The notes beneath the pieces are model-generated. The model saw nothing but the letters and a program-made list of their open reading frames with translations, searched no databases and was not told the DNA's origin. From NCBI RefSeq assembly GCF_028867935.1, contig NZ_JAPQNS010000001.1, positions 1,488,001 through 1,552,000 of the forward strand: a stretch of DNA of 64,000 nt, written 5' to 3'. This stretch comes from Flavobacterium sp. SUN052. Its GTDB lineage: Bacteria; Bacteroidota; Bacteroidia; Flavobacteriales; Flavobacteriaceae. Each line of letters begins with the position of its first letter. Within the stretch, counting starts at the first letter, position 1. Position numbers and translations under genes: made by a program. Shown in pieces: positions 18,170 through 27,464 of the stretch.

Positions 18170-20569
18170 ATGACAAAATTTAGTCTGCTGCTTCTATTCA
18201 CTTTACCTGCTTTTACTATCGTCCACGCCCAACAGCCCGACAAAACACTCTGGTACAAACAACCCGCCCAGTATTTTGAGGAAACGCTGGTGTTGGGTAA
18301 CGGCACTCAGGGGGCCACCGTTTTTGGTGGCATCAAGTCCGACAAAATTTTCCTGAACGATGCTACGCTATGGTCGGGAGAACCGGTGAAAGCCGACATG
18401 AACCCCGAAGCCTACAAAAATATACCGGCCATTCGGCAGGCGCTGAAAAACGAGGACTATAAGGAGGCTAATACCCTGAATCAGAAACTTCAGGGCAAGT
18501 TTTCGGAGTCGTATGCCCCGCTCGGAACGCTTTTTATCGACTTTGGTCATGGGGCCAACGTGCAAAATTATTACCGCGACTTGAACCTATCCAATGCCGT
18601 TTCGTCGGTAACGTACGAGGCTGATGGCGTGACGTATTCGCGGGAGTACTTTGTTTCTCAACCGGACCAGATCATGGTTATCCGGTTGAAAAGCAGCCGA
18701 AAAGGAGCACTGACCTTCGCGGTGAAGTTTAATAGCTTACTTAAAAATGCGGTAACTACAGGCAACAATACGCTGAAAGCCAAGGGATATGCGCCTGTTC
18801 GCGCCGAACCAAACTACCGGGGAAATATGCCCGATGCGGTGCAGTTCGATCCCGCCAAAGGAACTCGCTTCACAACGCTGGCCAAAATAAAATCGAGCGA
18901 CGGACAGGTGGTCACCACCGACAGTACAGTGGGTTTGACTGGTGGTACCGAAGCATTCGTTTTTGTGGCAATAGCCACAAGTTTCAACGGTTTCGACAAA
19001 GACCCCGCGACTAACGGACTCCCCGACGAGCAAATAGCTACTAGCCGGTTGACGCAGGCAATGGCCAAATCATACGCTCAACTTAAACAGGCTCACACAA
19101 CTGATTATCAACGATTTTTTAATCGGGTAAGCCTAAACCTGGGGGCAAGCACGGCTCCCAATCTACCCACCGATGAGCGATTGAAGCGGTATGCAGAGGG
19201 GGCAGAAGACAAACAGCTGGAGATGCTTTATTTCAACTTCGGTCGGTATTTGCTCGTCAGTTGTTCGCGCACACCGGGGGTACCCGCCAATTTACAGGGT
19301 ATCTGGAACCCGTACATTCGGCCACCCTGGAGCAGTAATTACACCACCAACATCAACGCCGAAGAGAACTACTGGCCCGCCGAAATTACTAACCTCTCCG
19401 AGATGCACCGGCCCCTGCTGACGTTTATAGGCAATCTGGCTAAAACTGGGGCCGTTACCGCCAAAACGTTTTATGGCGTTGGGGGTTGGTCGGTAGCGCA
19501 CAACTCCGACATCTGGGCCATGACTAACCCGGTGGGCGACTTCGGAAAGGGCGATCCCATGTGGGCCAACTGGAATATGGGTGGTGCCTGGCTCAGCACG
19601 CATCTTTGGGAGCATTACGTATTTACGCAGGATAAAGACTACCTCCGCCAGGAAGCGTACCCGCTTATGAAAGGAGCCGCTCAGTTTTGTCTGGAATGGT
19701 TGGTTGAAGACAAAAATGGTAAGCTAATTACCTCGCCATCTACCTCGCCCGAAAACCAGTTTTTAACGCCAGACGGCTACAAAGGATCAACGCTGTACGG
19801 AGCCACGGCCGATTTAGCCATGATTCGCGAATGCTTTATCCAGACCATTCAGGCAGCAAAAACGCTGAACGCTGACCCAGATTTTCGGTCGAAGCTAGAG
19901 CAGGCACTGGCAAAACTGTATCCGTACCAGGTTGGGAAAGCGGGCAATTTACAGGAATGGTACTACGATTGGGCCGATGTTGATCCGAAGCACCGGCATC
20001 AATCGCATCTGTTTGGCCTATATCCTGGCAACCATATCCGACCTGATCTCACCCCTGAACTAGCGCAGGCTTGCCGTAAAACGCTGGAAGTGAAAGGCGA
20101 TGAAACAACTGGCTGGTCGAAGGGGTGGCGAATAAACCTGTGGGCACGGCTTTGGGATGGTAATCATGCCTATAAAATGTACCGCGAATTGCTCCATTAT
20201 GTGCTCCCCGACGGTGTAAAAACCGATTATGCACGGGGTGGTGGCACGTATCCCAACCTCTTCGATGCGCATCCGCCGTTTCAGATCGACGGAAACTTTG
20301 GCGGAACGGCAGCCGTAGCTGAAATGCTGGTGCAATCGTCCGAAACCGACATTCGCCTGCTTCCTGCCCTACCCGATGTATGGGCCAGCGGATCTGTAAG
20401 TGGGTTGCGGGCGCGAGGTGGCTATGAAGTGGCTATGAACTGGGCCGGTAATCGACTAACAACGGTTACGATTTCCTCAAAAGCAGGTGGGCACACAAAA
20501 CTGATTAGTGGCGGCAAAACCAAAGACGTTTCGCTGAAACCCGGTGAGAAGTTGACCGTTAAGTGGTAA
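18170..20569 (+). CDS. GH95 family alpha-L-fucosidase
   Basis: 799 residues from the ATG at 18170, where a signal peptide begins (MTKFSLLLLFTLPAFTIVHA); the open frame continues upstream to 18104 without a better start. The N-terminal domain begins LWYKQPAQYFEETLVLGNG. Residues matching the GH95 active site (known from the Bifidobacterium enzyme) are visible: Asn394 and Asn396 in TTNINAEENYWPAE, the probable acid Glu528 in TSPSTSPENQF and Asp707 in FQIDGNFGG. The enzyme should cut alpha-1,2-fucosyl or related L-galactosyl residues from glycans in the periplasm or at the surface. No SusCD pair is adjacent, and it ends in a perfect bidirectional terminator. Confidence 0.92.
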   Translation: MTKFSLLLLFTLPAFTIVHAQQPDKTLWYKQPAQYFEETLVLGNGTQGATVFGGIKSDKIFLNDATLWSGEPVKADMNPEAYKNIPAIRQALKNEDYKEANTLNQKLQGKFSESYAPLGTLFIDFGHGANVQNYYRDLNLSNAVSSVTYEADGVTYSREYFVSQPDQIMVIRLKSSRKGALTFAVKFNSLLKNAVTTGNNTLKAKGYAPVRAEPNYRGNMPDAVQFDPAKGTRFTTLAKIKSSDGQVVTTDSTVGLTGGTEAFVFVAIATSFNGFDKDPATNGLPDEQIATSRLTQAMAKSYAQLKQAHTTDYQRFFNRVSLNLGASTAPNLPTDERLKRYAEGAEDKQLEMLYFNFGRYLLVSCSRTPGVPANLQGIWNPYIRPPWSSNYTTNINAEENYWPAEITNLSEMHRPLLTFIGNLAKTGAVTAKTFYGVGGWSVAHNSDIWAMTNPVGDFGKGDPMWANWNMGGAWLSTHLWEHYVFTQDKDYLRQEAYPLMKGAAQFCLEWLVEDKNGKLITSPSTSPENQFLTPDGYKGSTLYGATADLAMIRECFIQTIQAAKTLNADPDFRSKLEQALAKLYPYQVGKAGNLQEWYYDWADVDPKHRHQSHLFGLYPGNHIRPDLTPELAQACRKTLEVKGDETTGWSKGWRINLWARLWDGNHAYKMYRELLHYVLPDGVKTDYARGGGTYPNLFDAHPPFQIDGNFGGTAAVAEMLVQSSETDIRLLPALPDVWASGSVSGLRARGGYEVAMNWAGNRLTTVTISSKAGGHTKLISGGKTKDVSLKPGEKLTVKW

Positions 20570-20609
20570 AAAAGAAAAGGGGACGCTAGCGTCCCCTTTT
20601 CTTTTTTAC
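20566..20609. terminator. Perfect 22-bp bidirectional terminator
   Basis: Arms 20566-20587 and 20588-20609 are perfectly complementary, with a GC-rich core (ggggacgctagcgtcccc) flanked by A-rich and T-rich tails. It sits between the convergent GH95 and OmpA genes and even includes the GH95 stop codon. It should work in both directions. Confidence 0.9.
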
Positions 20610-20610
20610 C

Positions 20611-22905
20611 CTATTTCACCGCGATGATCTTAAACTCGGTTCGTCGGTTTTTCTGATGTTCGTCGTCGTCGCAGACGGTGCCGTCGATGCAACCGTTCAG
20701 GATTTCGCTCTCGCCATATCCTCGTGCTACTAAACGATCAGCTTTGATACCCCGCGACACAATGTAATCCATTGCAGCCCGTGCCCGGTTTTCCGACAGG
20801 CGGAGGTTGTAGGCATCCGTAGCCCGTGCATCAGTATGTGAGCGGAGCTCGATTTTCATCGTCGGGTATTCCTTCAAAATCTTCACTACGTGTTCGAGCG
20901 CGCGGGCAGCATCGGGGCGAATAAAGAACTTGTTGAGGTCGTAATAGATATTTTTGAGTTGGTAAATATCGCCTTCACCATACAGACCCAATGAGTCGGT
21001 AATGATTTTGTTCTCGCCCTTCTTCGTCTTGCCGTACTGTACCTTTTTGGTCGCGTACTTGTCTTTAGCAGCCTTGATGGTGAACGGCGTTCCCGGCTTC
21101 ACGTCGAACTCATAGCCACCATCGGGACCCGTTTCGATGGTTCGCTCGGTTTTATCACGCTCATTGCGAAGGGTCACGGTTACGCCCTGCTCTGGAATCT
21201 GGTCAACTTCACGTTTCACCACCCCCTTCACAATGGTATTCTCGCTCTTATCGAGGTAAATCGACACGCCCATCACTGGTTTAGGCGACTGAGTGAGCGT
21301 TGAAAAGCGCACTGTATTCAATGCGTAGCCTTCTTTCACGGCCTTGAACTCATATTCGGTGTTAGCATCCAGACACAATTTGGCTGAGCCCTGCGCATCG
21401 GTCAGAAGCAAATCCTGGTTGGAGCCATTGCGCACAATCCGAACATCGGCCTGATCGAGTGGTTGGTTGGTTTTCGCATCGAATACCAGAATGTTCAATT
21501 CTTTACAAGTCCGGCGGAAGCTATAAATATCGTCGTCGCTGACGCCTTTTTTGCGGTTACTGCTGAAGTAGCCCGACGTACGGTATTTGTCGGTGATGAT
21601 GCCGAAGTCATCTTTTTCGGAGTTGATGGGGGCTCCCACGTTTTCAACTCCTTTGTAGGCAATGCCATCTTTAAGTTCAGCATAGAATACGTCTAAGCCT
21701 CCAAGCCCTTCGTGGCCGTCCGACGAGAAATAGAGGTTACCGTTTTCATCGGCGTAGGGAAACATTTCATTACCCTCCGTATTGATGTCCTTGCCCATGT
21801 TCACAGGCGTACCCCACTCTCCGTTACGATACTCAACCACGTAAAGGTCGGTGCCGCCAAAACCGCCGGGCATATCCGAGACGAAGTATAACTTACTATT
21901 ATCAGGGGCAAATGCCGGGTGGCCAACCGAGTACTCTTTACTATTGAAAGGAACTTCGCGCACGTTGATCCATTTGTTGCCCGTTTCGTTGATGGCTGTG
22001 TAAAGTTTCAGCTTACGGACGCCATCATTGCTTTTGCCGGTTTTGCCTTTGCTACCGTTGTTCCGCGTAAACACGATCATTTTCTGATCCCGCGTAAACG
22101 TCATTGGCCCTTCGTGGTATTTGGTATTCAGCGTTTTGCTAAACACTTGTGTTTTAGACAGTTTCTGCTCTGCCGGAGCGGCCAGATCAGGGGCCGCTGC
22201 CGCCGACGGCTTACTGCCACCCAGCACAGCCGTATTCGGCTGACGAAGCATATCAACCAGGGGAGCGTGGATTTCAGTTGTATCTGCGTGGAAATATAGA
22301 TCTAAAAAAGGAGTCTGATTCCAGGTAAACACACGCTTCAGCGGCCCTGATTCGTCGCGTGCCGATACAAACACAATACCCCCTTTATAATACATCGGGC
22401 TAAAATCGGCCTGACGAGAGTTGATAGGCAAACTATACATCTTATACGAAGAGGAGTCCTGAAAGAACCGGCCCACATCCATGTACGATACGGTGAACCG
22501 CCGACCGCGTAAGTCCTGGGTTTGTTGTTCGCCGTACTTGCTGTACATCTTTTGCGACTCCCGGTACTTACCGTTGGTAGCCAAGGCCTGGGCATAGTAC
22601 ATATAAATCTCACTGCTGAGGTCGGTGTACTTATTTACCAGTTCGGCATAAATACGCTCAGCATTACGGTAGTCCTGTAACTTCCGATAGCTGAAGCCCA
22701 AATTAGTGAGCGCTTCACGAGTTTCGGCAGGGTTCTGCTGTTTATCAGCGCGCAGAAATTCTTCATAGAGTCTCACAGCGCTGATAAAGCTGAGACTTTC
22801 AAATTGCTTACTGGCAGCCCTCAGACGAGTGCTCTGTGCCTGAAGGGTATGTCCCCCGATCAGGATACTAACCAACAAAAGCAGAATACGTAGGGGTCGG
22901 ATCAT
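20611..22905 (-). CDS. OmpA family protein with TPR, PD40 propeller and carboxypeptidase-like domains
   Basis: 764 residues with a signal peptide (LLLLVSILIGGHTLQAQ). A TPR segment at about 35-120 (REALTNLGFSYRKLQDYRNA) is followed by PD40/WD40-like blades (YHEGPMTFTRDQKMIVFTRN; GHPAFAPDNSKLYFVSDMPG), two carboxypeptidase-D-like sandwiches (LNILVFDAKTNQPLDQADVR; VVKREVDQIPEQGVTVTLRN) and a C-terminal OmpA domain (IELRSHTDARATDAYNLRLS, then NRRTEFKI) that should bind peptidoglycan. This order is the same as in the PorE-type component linked to type IX secretion and gliding in Bacteroidota. Whether this copy serves T9SS is not shown; no other por or gld gene is nearby. Confidence 0.9.
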   Translation of the reverse strand: MIRPLRILLLLVSILIGGHTLQAQSTRLRAASKQFESLSFISAVRLYEEFLRADKQQNPAETREALTNLGFSYRKLQDYRNAERIYAELVNKYTDLSSEIYMYYAQALATNGKYRESQKMYSKYGEQQTQDLRGRRFTVSYMDVGRFFQDSSSYKMYSLPINSRQADFSPMYYKGGIVFVSARDESGPLKRVFTWNQTPFLDLYFHADTTEIHAPLVDMLRQPNTAVLGGSKPSAAAAPDLAAPAEQKLSKTQVFSKTLNTKYHEGPMTFTRDQKMIVFTRNNGSKGKTGKSNDGVRKLKLYTAINETGNKWINVREVPFNSKEYSVGHPAFAPDNSKLYFVSDMPGGFGGTDLYVVEYRNGEWGTPVNMGKDINTEGNEMFPYADENGNLYFSSDGHEGLGGLDVFYAELKDGIAYKGVENVGAPINSEKDDFGIITDKYRTSGYFSSNRKKGVSDDDIYSFRRTCKELNILVFDAKTNQPLDQADVRIVRNGSNQDLLLTDAQGSAKLCLDANTEYEFKAVKEGYALNTVRFSTLTQSPKPVMGVSIYLDKSENTIVKGVVKREVDQIPEQGVTVTLRNERDKTERTIETGPDGGYEFDVKPGTPFTIKAAKDKYATKKVQYGKTKKGENKIITDSLGLYGEGDIYQLKNIYYDLNKFFIRPDAARALEHVVKILKEYPTMKIELRSHTDARATDAYNLRLSENRARAAMDYIVSRGIKADRLVARGYGESEILNGCIDGTVCDDDEHQKNRRTEFKIIAVK

Positions 22906-23216
22906 GGACTTATTGAGTTACCGTTTAGTGCTTGGGCTTCCCTACTGCAAACAAATACAGTGCCAATTTTCAAAACTAATGATCCGATAGTCATTTGAAG
23001 TTCTTAATAATGGCCTTCAGTGCTGAAAGAGAGCTCGGTGACGTTTATTTTCTTAGTATATAGCCTTAAGACATAATCTAAAATGTAACGTAAATTGACT
23101 AAATCAATATTATAGAAACAACTACTAAACGAGTTTTTTTATAACTGGGGCACAAAAAATCAGCCCCGTCAGAGCGCTGACGAGGCTGATTTTAACAAAG
23201 GTGATCGGGTAATAAA
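22906..23216. other. Intergenic region upstream of the OmpA gene
   Basis: AT-rich leader region of the ompA-like gene. Apart from the terminator at 23154-23193, which belongs to the next gene, no gene, repeat or clear promoter element was recognised. Confidence 0.5.
23154..23193 (-). terminator. Rho-independent terminator of the beta-barrel gene
   Basis: Arms 23156-23172 and 23177-23193 (17 nt, one mismatch, loop agcg) are followed on the minus strand by a run of T. It lies 24 bp after the stop codon of the 23217-23726 gene. Confidence 0.88.
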
Positions 23217-23726
23217 CTAGAACTTGAGCGTTAAACCAACCTTAACAGTTGCCAGGCTCGATCCGAGTTCAGCAAAACCACCCAGTTTCTCCGTGAAAAA
23301 GTAACGGCCGCCCAAGTGAATCGGAAAATATATCTGCGAGTAATTATCTAAGAAGCCTCCATAAGAGAACGAGTAATAAGATAATCCCAGGCCAGCATAC
23401 AGGTCTGCTTTATCAGTGTTCAACTTGAGTAACTCATTGAAGTGGTACGAACCACGAGCACCAATGTCAAACGAGTTGTAGTTGTATGACCCTACACTAC
23501 CGTAACTTTTATAACCGGCCACAGCACCTACTGTGATATTTTTAGCCACGCCAATATCTATTGCAGCATTAAGGCCTATTCCACCGCCTGTATAAAAGCC
23601 ATAGCCCCCAACACCAATACCGAGGTTAACGAATTTTGTCCCTTTATCAACGGCAAGTTGGGCAAAGCTTTGGGTTGTAATCAGTGCTAGTGTTAAGCAA
23701 ACTGCGATCGCGAAGAATTTTTTCAT
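23217..23726 (-). CDS. Small outer membrane beta-barrel protein
   Basis: 169 residues. The signal peptide (MKKFFAIAVCLTLALITTQS, cut after FAQ) is followed by alternating amphipathic strands rich in Gly and aromatic residues (GIGVGGYGFYTGGGIGLNAA; GSYNYNSFDIGARGSYHFNE), and the protein ends in VKVGLTLKF with the terminal Phe expected for outer membrane barrels. The predicted shape is an eight-stranded OprF/OmpW-like barrel. It is the last chromosomal gene before the integrated element. Function unknown. Confidence 0.85.
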   Translation of the reverse strand: MKKFFAIAVCLTLALITTQSFAQLAVDKGTKFVNLGIGVGGYGFYTGGGIGLNAAIDIGVAKNITVGAVAGYKSYGSVGSYNYNSFDIGARGSYHFNELLKLNTDKADLYAGLGLSYYSFSYGGFLDNYSQIYFPIHLGGRYFFTEKLGGFAELGSSLATVKVGLTLKF

Positions 23727-23925
23727 TTTTGAAATGGATTATCGTGTTAAACATTGGGCAAAGTAATGTGTATTTTAATCCTTGCAACAAGAAAAAGCCT
23801 TATCTCTTATTTATCGGTAAACTATTCATATGTTTTGTAAGTAAAAAGCAATAATAATACACTTAAAAGTCTTCTTATCAAGAAAATATCATACCAAAAG
23901 AATATAATTCCCCTTAAACTCTATA

Positions 23926-23957
23926 AACAAAAGCGGCCAATCTTACCAGATTGGCCG
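23926..23957 (-). terminator. Terminator, probably the original msrA terminator
   Basis: Arms cggccaatct and agattggccg (23934-23943, 23948-23957) form a perfect 10-bp stem followed on the minus strand by CTTTTGTTT. It lies about 27 bp downstream of the displaced msrA tail, which is the position expected for the msrA terminator before the element inserted. Confidence 0.75.
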
Positions 23958-23983
23958 ATGACTCATACTTAAAGGGTATTATC

Positions 23984-24018
23984 TCAATGTGCTACTCCTG
24001 CCTTCAATTTCTCCTTAA
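23984..24018 (-). pseudogene. msrA: Displaced 3' end of msrA left by element insertion
   Basis: On the minus strand these bases encode KEKLKAGVAH and a stop. The intact msrA at 39532-40227 ends in KEKLKAQ and a stop. The shared codons are the 20-bp att repeat. The simplest reading is that the original gene ended in GVAH and that the integrated element now supplies a shorter ending. A longer open frame through this point (to 24286) runs into element DNA and is an artefact. Confidence 0.8.
23999..24018. repeat. attL core (20-bp direct repeat)
   Basis: The sequence tgccttcaatttctccttaa is identical to that at 39538-39557 and lies in the same orientation. The bases just outside the two copies differ. 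Confidence 0.9.
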
Positions 24019-24078
24019 CAAATTCCGCCTTAGATATATACCATTGATAGACAGCTAGATATATCAATAATAGATTAT

Positions 24079-24092
24079 AAAGGTACAAAAAG
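24079..24092. repeat. Putative integrase arm-type site, left end
   Basis: The 14-mer aaaggtacaaaaag occurs here, 61 bp inside attL, and again at 39412-39425 in the same orientation near the right end. Repeats of this kind beside att cores are typical arm sites of lambda-type tyrosine integrases. Confidence 0.55.
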
Positions 24093-24149
24093 AGTGCAAA
24101 AAGCAGTAAAAGTCTAATCAAGTATCTCTTTAATACTAAATGAAAACTT

Positions 24150-24638
24150 ATGAAATATCTACACTTTATATACCTGATAATCTTGTCACTCATCCTTTCG
24201 TGTTCAAAAAACAAGCAAGTTAAAACGCCTGTTGAGTATGGATTTAATGGCTTTCCGTTCGGTATACCTGCCGACAGTATAATCAATCAGATTGGATTTG
24301 CGCCGGATGAAAGAAGAGAAGTTGAAATGGTTTACGACAACGCCCGATTTGAGGGGGTTGAGAACGGGCGGATATTCTACAGGGTTCCAGGCGGGAGTCT
24401 AAAGAAAGGAGAGTTCCTAAAGTCCAAACCAACAAAAGCGGAACGAGACAGCATGTTAGCTAGACTCAGTCGTATCTATGGCAAGCCCGAAAAAAGGGAG
24501 GGCGATAGTTATGTTTGGCAACCTCATGGGCTTGAGGTTATGCTTATTCAAGACAAAGGATATTTCGCGGTAACTGTCAATAAGTGGTCTGAACATCAAA
24601 TTAAGGAACTTGAAGAGAGAAAAACGAAGGAGGAGTAA
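24150..24638 (+). CDS. Putative lipoprotein of the element (unknown function)
   Basis: 162 residues. The N-terminus MKYLHFIYLIILSLILSCSK is a lipoprotein signal with lipobox LILSC (Cys18). The mature part begins YGFNGFPFGIPADSIINQIG and ends in a charged, probably helical tail (SEHQIKELEERKTKEE). No family was recognised. It is the first gene inside the left end of the element, about 130 bp from attL, and is AT-rich like the other cargo. A short region with a conserved FPFG and a glycine turn suggests a folded domain rather than a random frame. Confidence 0.65.
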   Translation: MKYLHFIYLIILSLILSCSKNKQVKTPVEYGFNGFPFGIPADSIINQIGFAPDERREVEMVYDNARFEGVENGRIFYRVPGGSLKKGEFLKSKPTKAERDSMLARLSRIYGKPEKREGDSYVWQPHGLEVMLIQDKGYFAVTVNKWSEHQIKELEERKTKEE

Positions 24639-24874
24639 CAACTAAAATTGAAACTTAAAGTACGCAAGAATGATCTTATTATTATTTGAACCGAAAGGGT
24701 TGTAGAAGGTCAAATGATTGTTTACAATTGCGATCAAAGAAAGAGTACAAGAACCGCGCCCAAGGCATAAAACAATTATAGTTTAGCAATCATTGAAAGG
24801 TATTCCTAAGTCTTTTACAAAGAGCGTAATTTCCACATGTAAGCTTGGGGATTATCGCTAAACTACAACCATCT

Positions 24875-26056
24875 ATGAGTACTGAAGAATACGAGGAAGC
24901 ATTTGATGTATTTTTAAAAGAAGCAGGTTTTGCAGGTCGATTAAACACCGAAAGTCTTGAAGTAGAGGCTGAGTTGTTCTTTAATTACTTCAAGAGCAAT
25001 ATGCAAAATGCAGTCAATTCGAATCGGCGTGACCGCTTTACGGCCCCTTTGGGTAAAATGCCTTACGTTCATTTCGATTTAATAGATGACCTTTCTTTCA
25101 ATGCGTTGGCGGGAGTTGATAGGTATGGCAATGAATTTATTGGAGTAAATCACGGTGCAGTTTTATTGTTGCTCGACATATTTAATCGTATCCTTGCTCG
25201 AAATGATCTGAAAAAAGAAATTGGTTCACCTGAAGAAGAAGAAAACCCTGATCCAATTCCTTTTTTATCCACCACTTACGCTACTATTCAAGCTCAATAT
25301 AATCATTATGAATATAGTCAAATAGTCATCCCTAAAGATCCGATTCGGGCTGATCATGCCACGTTGCTTGCTGAGTTTGCATTACAATTTCTTGTAGATC
25401 ATGAGATTGCCCATCTACGCTACGGGCATGTTCACTATAAAAAATTTAAGACCGGATGTTCTTTCTTTTTGGAGTTTGACGTGAAAGCTGAAAGCGACTT
25501 TTTGCCCTTGACTAATAAAACATTAGAATGGTTCTCTGATCGATGGGCAACCATACAAGGCATTGGCAGAATTGGTCAATTAATTAAAAACCCGGATTAT
25601 TTTACAACAATTCGCCATCAGTATGATCCGCCAGATTCGGGGCCGTTTTTAAATTGGGCTTTTTCGGTTTATATACTGTTCCGCTTAATGGGGGCGGTTC
25701 GGGGTAATTATCAACAAAACCCAAATAGTGGATACCCGCTTCCTGTAGAACGGTTTACTTTAGCTGTTGCTCAGGCTAGTGTCATAGTAGATATGGAGTT
25801 TTCGTTAGATTGGAAAACATTTCAAAAGGCTGTCCATTCATTTGTAAACGAGGCTGAAAATTCACTCTTTTTGATAAGCAATTCAGTGAGCGATACAAAT
25901 GAATTAGTAGTATTCCTAAAGGGCATAATGGCTAAACATGATGTAGGAATTCGGGATGGATTATTCATAGCAGGGTGTCGTGATCATTGGAATGCAGTGG
26001 TCAAACCAGAATTACTACCTTTTACTCGCGCTACGGATATAAGCAATATAGATTAG
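24875..26056 (+). CDS. HExxH-motif putative metallopeptidase (element cargo)
   Basis: 393 residues from the ATG at 24875; a TTG at 24845 is the alternative. The zinc-peptidase motif HEIAH is at residues 176-180 in FLVDHEIAHLRYGHVHYKK, and a later acidic stretch (EWFSDRWATIQG, about 40 residues on) could supply the third metal ligand, as in gluzincins. No signal peptide or membrane helix is seen, so it should act in the cytoplasm. The arrangement recalls phage-exclusion peptidases such as Lit (peptidase U49), but that is only a possibility. Its neighbour is a trypsin-like protease, so two unrelated protease genes sit side by side in the cargo. Confidence 0.7.
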   Translation: MSTEEYEEAFDVFLKEAGFAGRLNTESLEVEAELFFNYFKSNMQNAVNSNRRDRFTAPLGKMPYVHFDLIDDLSFNALAGVDRYGNEFIGVNHGAVLLLLDIFNRILARNDLKKEIGSPEEEENPDPIPFLSTTYATIQAQYNHYEYSQIVIPKDPIRADHATLLAEFALQFLVDHEIAHLRYGHVHYKKFKTGCSFFLEFDVKAESDFLPLTNKTLEWFSDRWATIQGIGRIGQLIKNPDYFTTIRHQYDPPDSGPFLNWAFSVYILFRLMGAVRGNYQQNPNSGYPLPVERFTLAVAQASVIVDMEFSLDWKTFQKAVHSFVNEAENSLFLISNSVSDTNELVVFLKGIMAKHDVGIRDGLFIAGCRDHWNAVVKPELLPFTRATDISNID

Positions 26057-26063
26057 ATTGTGA

Positions 26064-26189
26064 TTAGCTCGGTCGAAAGTTTACTTGAACGTTAACCGGC
26101 TCTTGTTTGCCTGTCATGCCGAACCCAGATAGCCAATCCGCATCTAAGCCAGGATGTTTAGCACCGGGGCTTCGTTGTGTTTGTAGGTG
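26064..26189 (-). pseudogene. Remnant of a second copy of the 103-residue gene at 30534-30845
   Basis: The minus-strand frame reads KHPGLDADWLSGFG followed by KQEPVNVQVN before a stop. The intact gene at 30534-30845 reads NHPGLNDTRWLSQYG followed by DQEPVIIRVN. No start codon precedes it; an in-frame TGA lies at 26190-26192. It therefore looks like a truncated, decaying paralogue in the gap between the two protease genes. The rest of the 26057-26403 spacer holds nothing that I recognise. Confidence 0.6.
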
Positions 26190-26403
26190 TCAGGCTGACC
26201 TACCCTGACAAAAAAATAAAAGATGTTTTCCAGCCTACATATCCTACACTTCCTACATGGGTTGCAAGTGCTGTAAAGGTTAAGGCCAATAAATAGTGGC
26301 CTGCTTTCAATGCAGGAAAGAGGGCAAATGGGACACATTCAAAATTTACAAATAAATACAAAGTAGTAGTAACTAAGTTTTTGTCGCCAATATCTCAATA
26401 TAA

Positions 26404-27336
26404 ATGGATTTTTCATTTGATATCCCTGACGATCCGAATGGTTTTGTTCAACTCACAGAGTTTGGCCATCCAATTCAACAATCTATTATGACAATTGTAT
26501 CTTCTGAAAATGGCCAGTATACTCCTTGGGGTACAGGATTTATTATAGGAAGTGGGGGTTTAATGATGACTGCTAAACATGTAGTTGAAGCTCCGATGAA
26601 AAATAAATTACGCCGTATCAACGATGAAGGCGAAATATATTTTGAACATGTTCAACTTTATGCCCTGTATGTTACCAAAAAAATTAATGAAGAAGACGGA
26701 AATCATTTTGGCGGTTTTTGGCCTATTCAAAAAGTGTGGTTTGCAAACGAAACTGATATAGCATATTGTTGGTTAAATGAGGGTCTTGTTAATGGAGAAA
26801 GACTAACATTTCCTGCCTTAAAATTAAGTCCAGGCTTCCCCAACTTAGGAGATACTATAATTGCTTTTGGCTATCATAAAATGTATGCCACAACGATTAG
26901 CTCTGAAGGAGTGTCACATATTGACTATTCTTCAGATACAGCATTTGTGAGGGGCCAAATTTTAGATATACACCATAAGCAACGAGATAGCTACATGCTT
27001 TCTTTTCCATGCTTTCAAACTAATGCTCGTTTTGATCCTGGGATGAGCGGAGGACCTATATTTAACATAGATGGAGCTGTTTGTGGCGTAATTTGCTCTT
27101 CTATGCCACCAATTGTTGACTCGCCATACTATATATCATATGGGTCTGTTATTTGGCCTGGGCTGGGAATTAAGATTCAAACTATACTACCAAACGAAGG
27201 GCCGCAGATTCAAGAAGTCACTATTTTTGACTTGATAACCAAAGGTTTAGTGCATTGTGATAAATCAATTTCTAAGATAGTGCAATTTTATAACTCTAAT
27301 AACGAAGTTGTTCTAGCTCATAGTAATATACAATAA
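26404..27336 (+). CDS. Trypsin-like serine protease (element cargo)
   Basis: 310 residues. The fold of the chymotrypsin clan is visible: GTGFIIGSGGLMMTAKHVVE with His59, DIAYCWL with Asp118, and FDPGMSGGPIFNIDG with Ser215, so the full catalytic triad is present. There is no signal peptide, so it should be cytoplasmic. About 95 residues follow the protease domain (FDLITKGLVHCDKSISKIV) without a recognised domain. Trypsin-like proteases without a signal occur in several anti-phage systems as effectors, usually with a sensor gene next to them; here the neighbours are the HExxH protein and a possible HEPN protein. Confidence 0.8.
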   Translation: MDFSFDIPDDPNGFVQLTEFGHPIQQSIMTIVSSENGQYTPWGTGFIIGSGGLMMTAKHVVEAPMKNKLRRINDEGEIYFEHVQLYALYVTKKINEEDGNHFGGFWPIQKVWFANETDIAYCWLNEGLVNGERLTFPALKLSPGFPNLGDTIIAFGYHKMYATTISSEGVSHIDYSSDTAFVRGQILDIHHKQRDSYMLSFPCFQTNARFDPGMSGGPIFNIDGAVCGVICSSMPPIVDSPYYISYGSVIWPGLGIKIQTILPNEGPQIQEVTIFDLITKGLVHCDKSISKIVQFYNSNNEVVLAHSNIQ

Positions 27337-27464
27337 CAATGTAAAGTATAAATATTAAGGTATATAGTGTTAATATTATGGCCGGTTCTTCAGAAGTTAG
27401 TAAGGTGTTGACTGTTGGTATATTTATTAAATTTTCGTCTTCAACAATTCTCACAATCCCTTTT

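Noticed and set aside
23984..24286. 100-residue minus-strand open frame with a hydrophobic stretch, looking like a small membrane protein
   Set aside because: Its last codons are the displaced msrA end and the att core, and the hydrophobic part comes from element DNA that overlaps the plus-strand lipoprotein gene. It is a junction artefact.
26144..26338. 64-residue minus-strand open frame in the gap between the protease genes
   Set aside because: It is in a different frame from the gene remnant at 26064-26189 and has no coding character.
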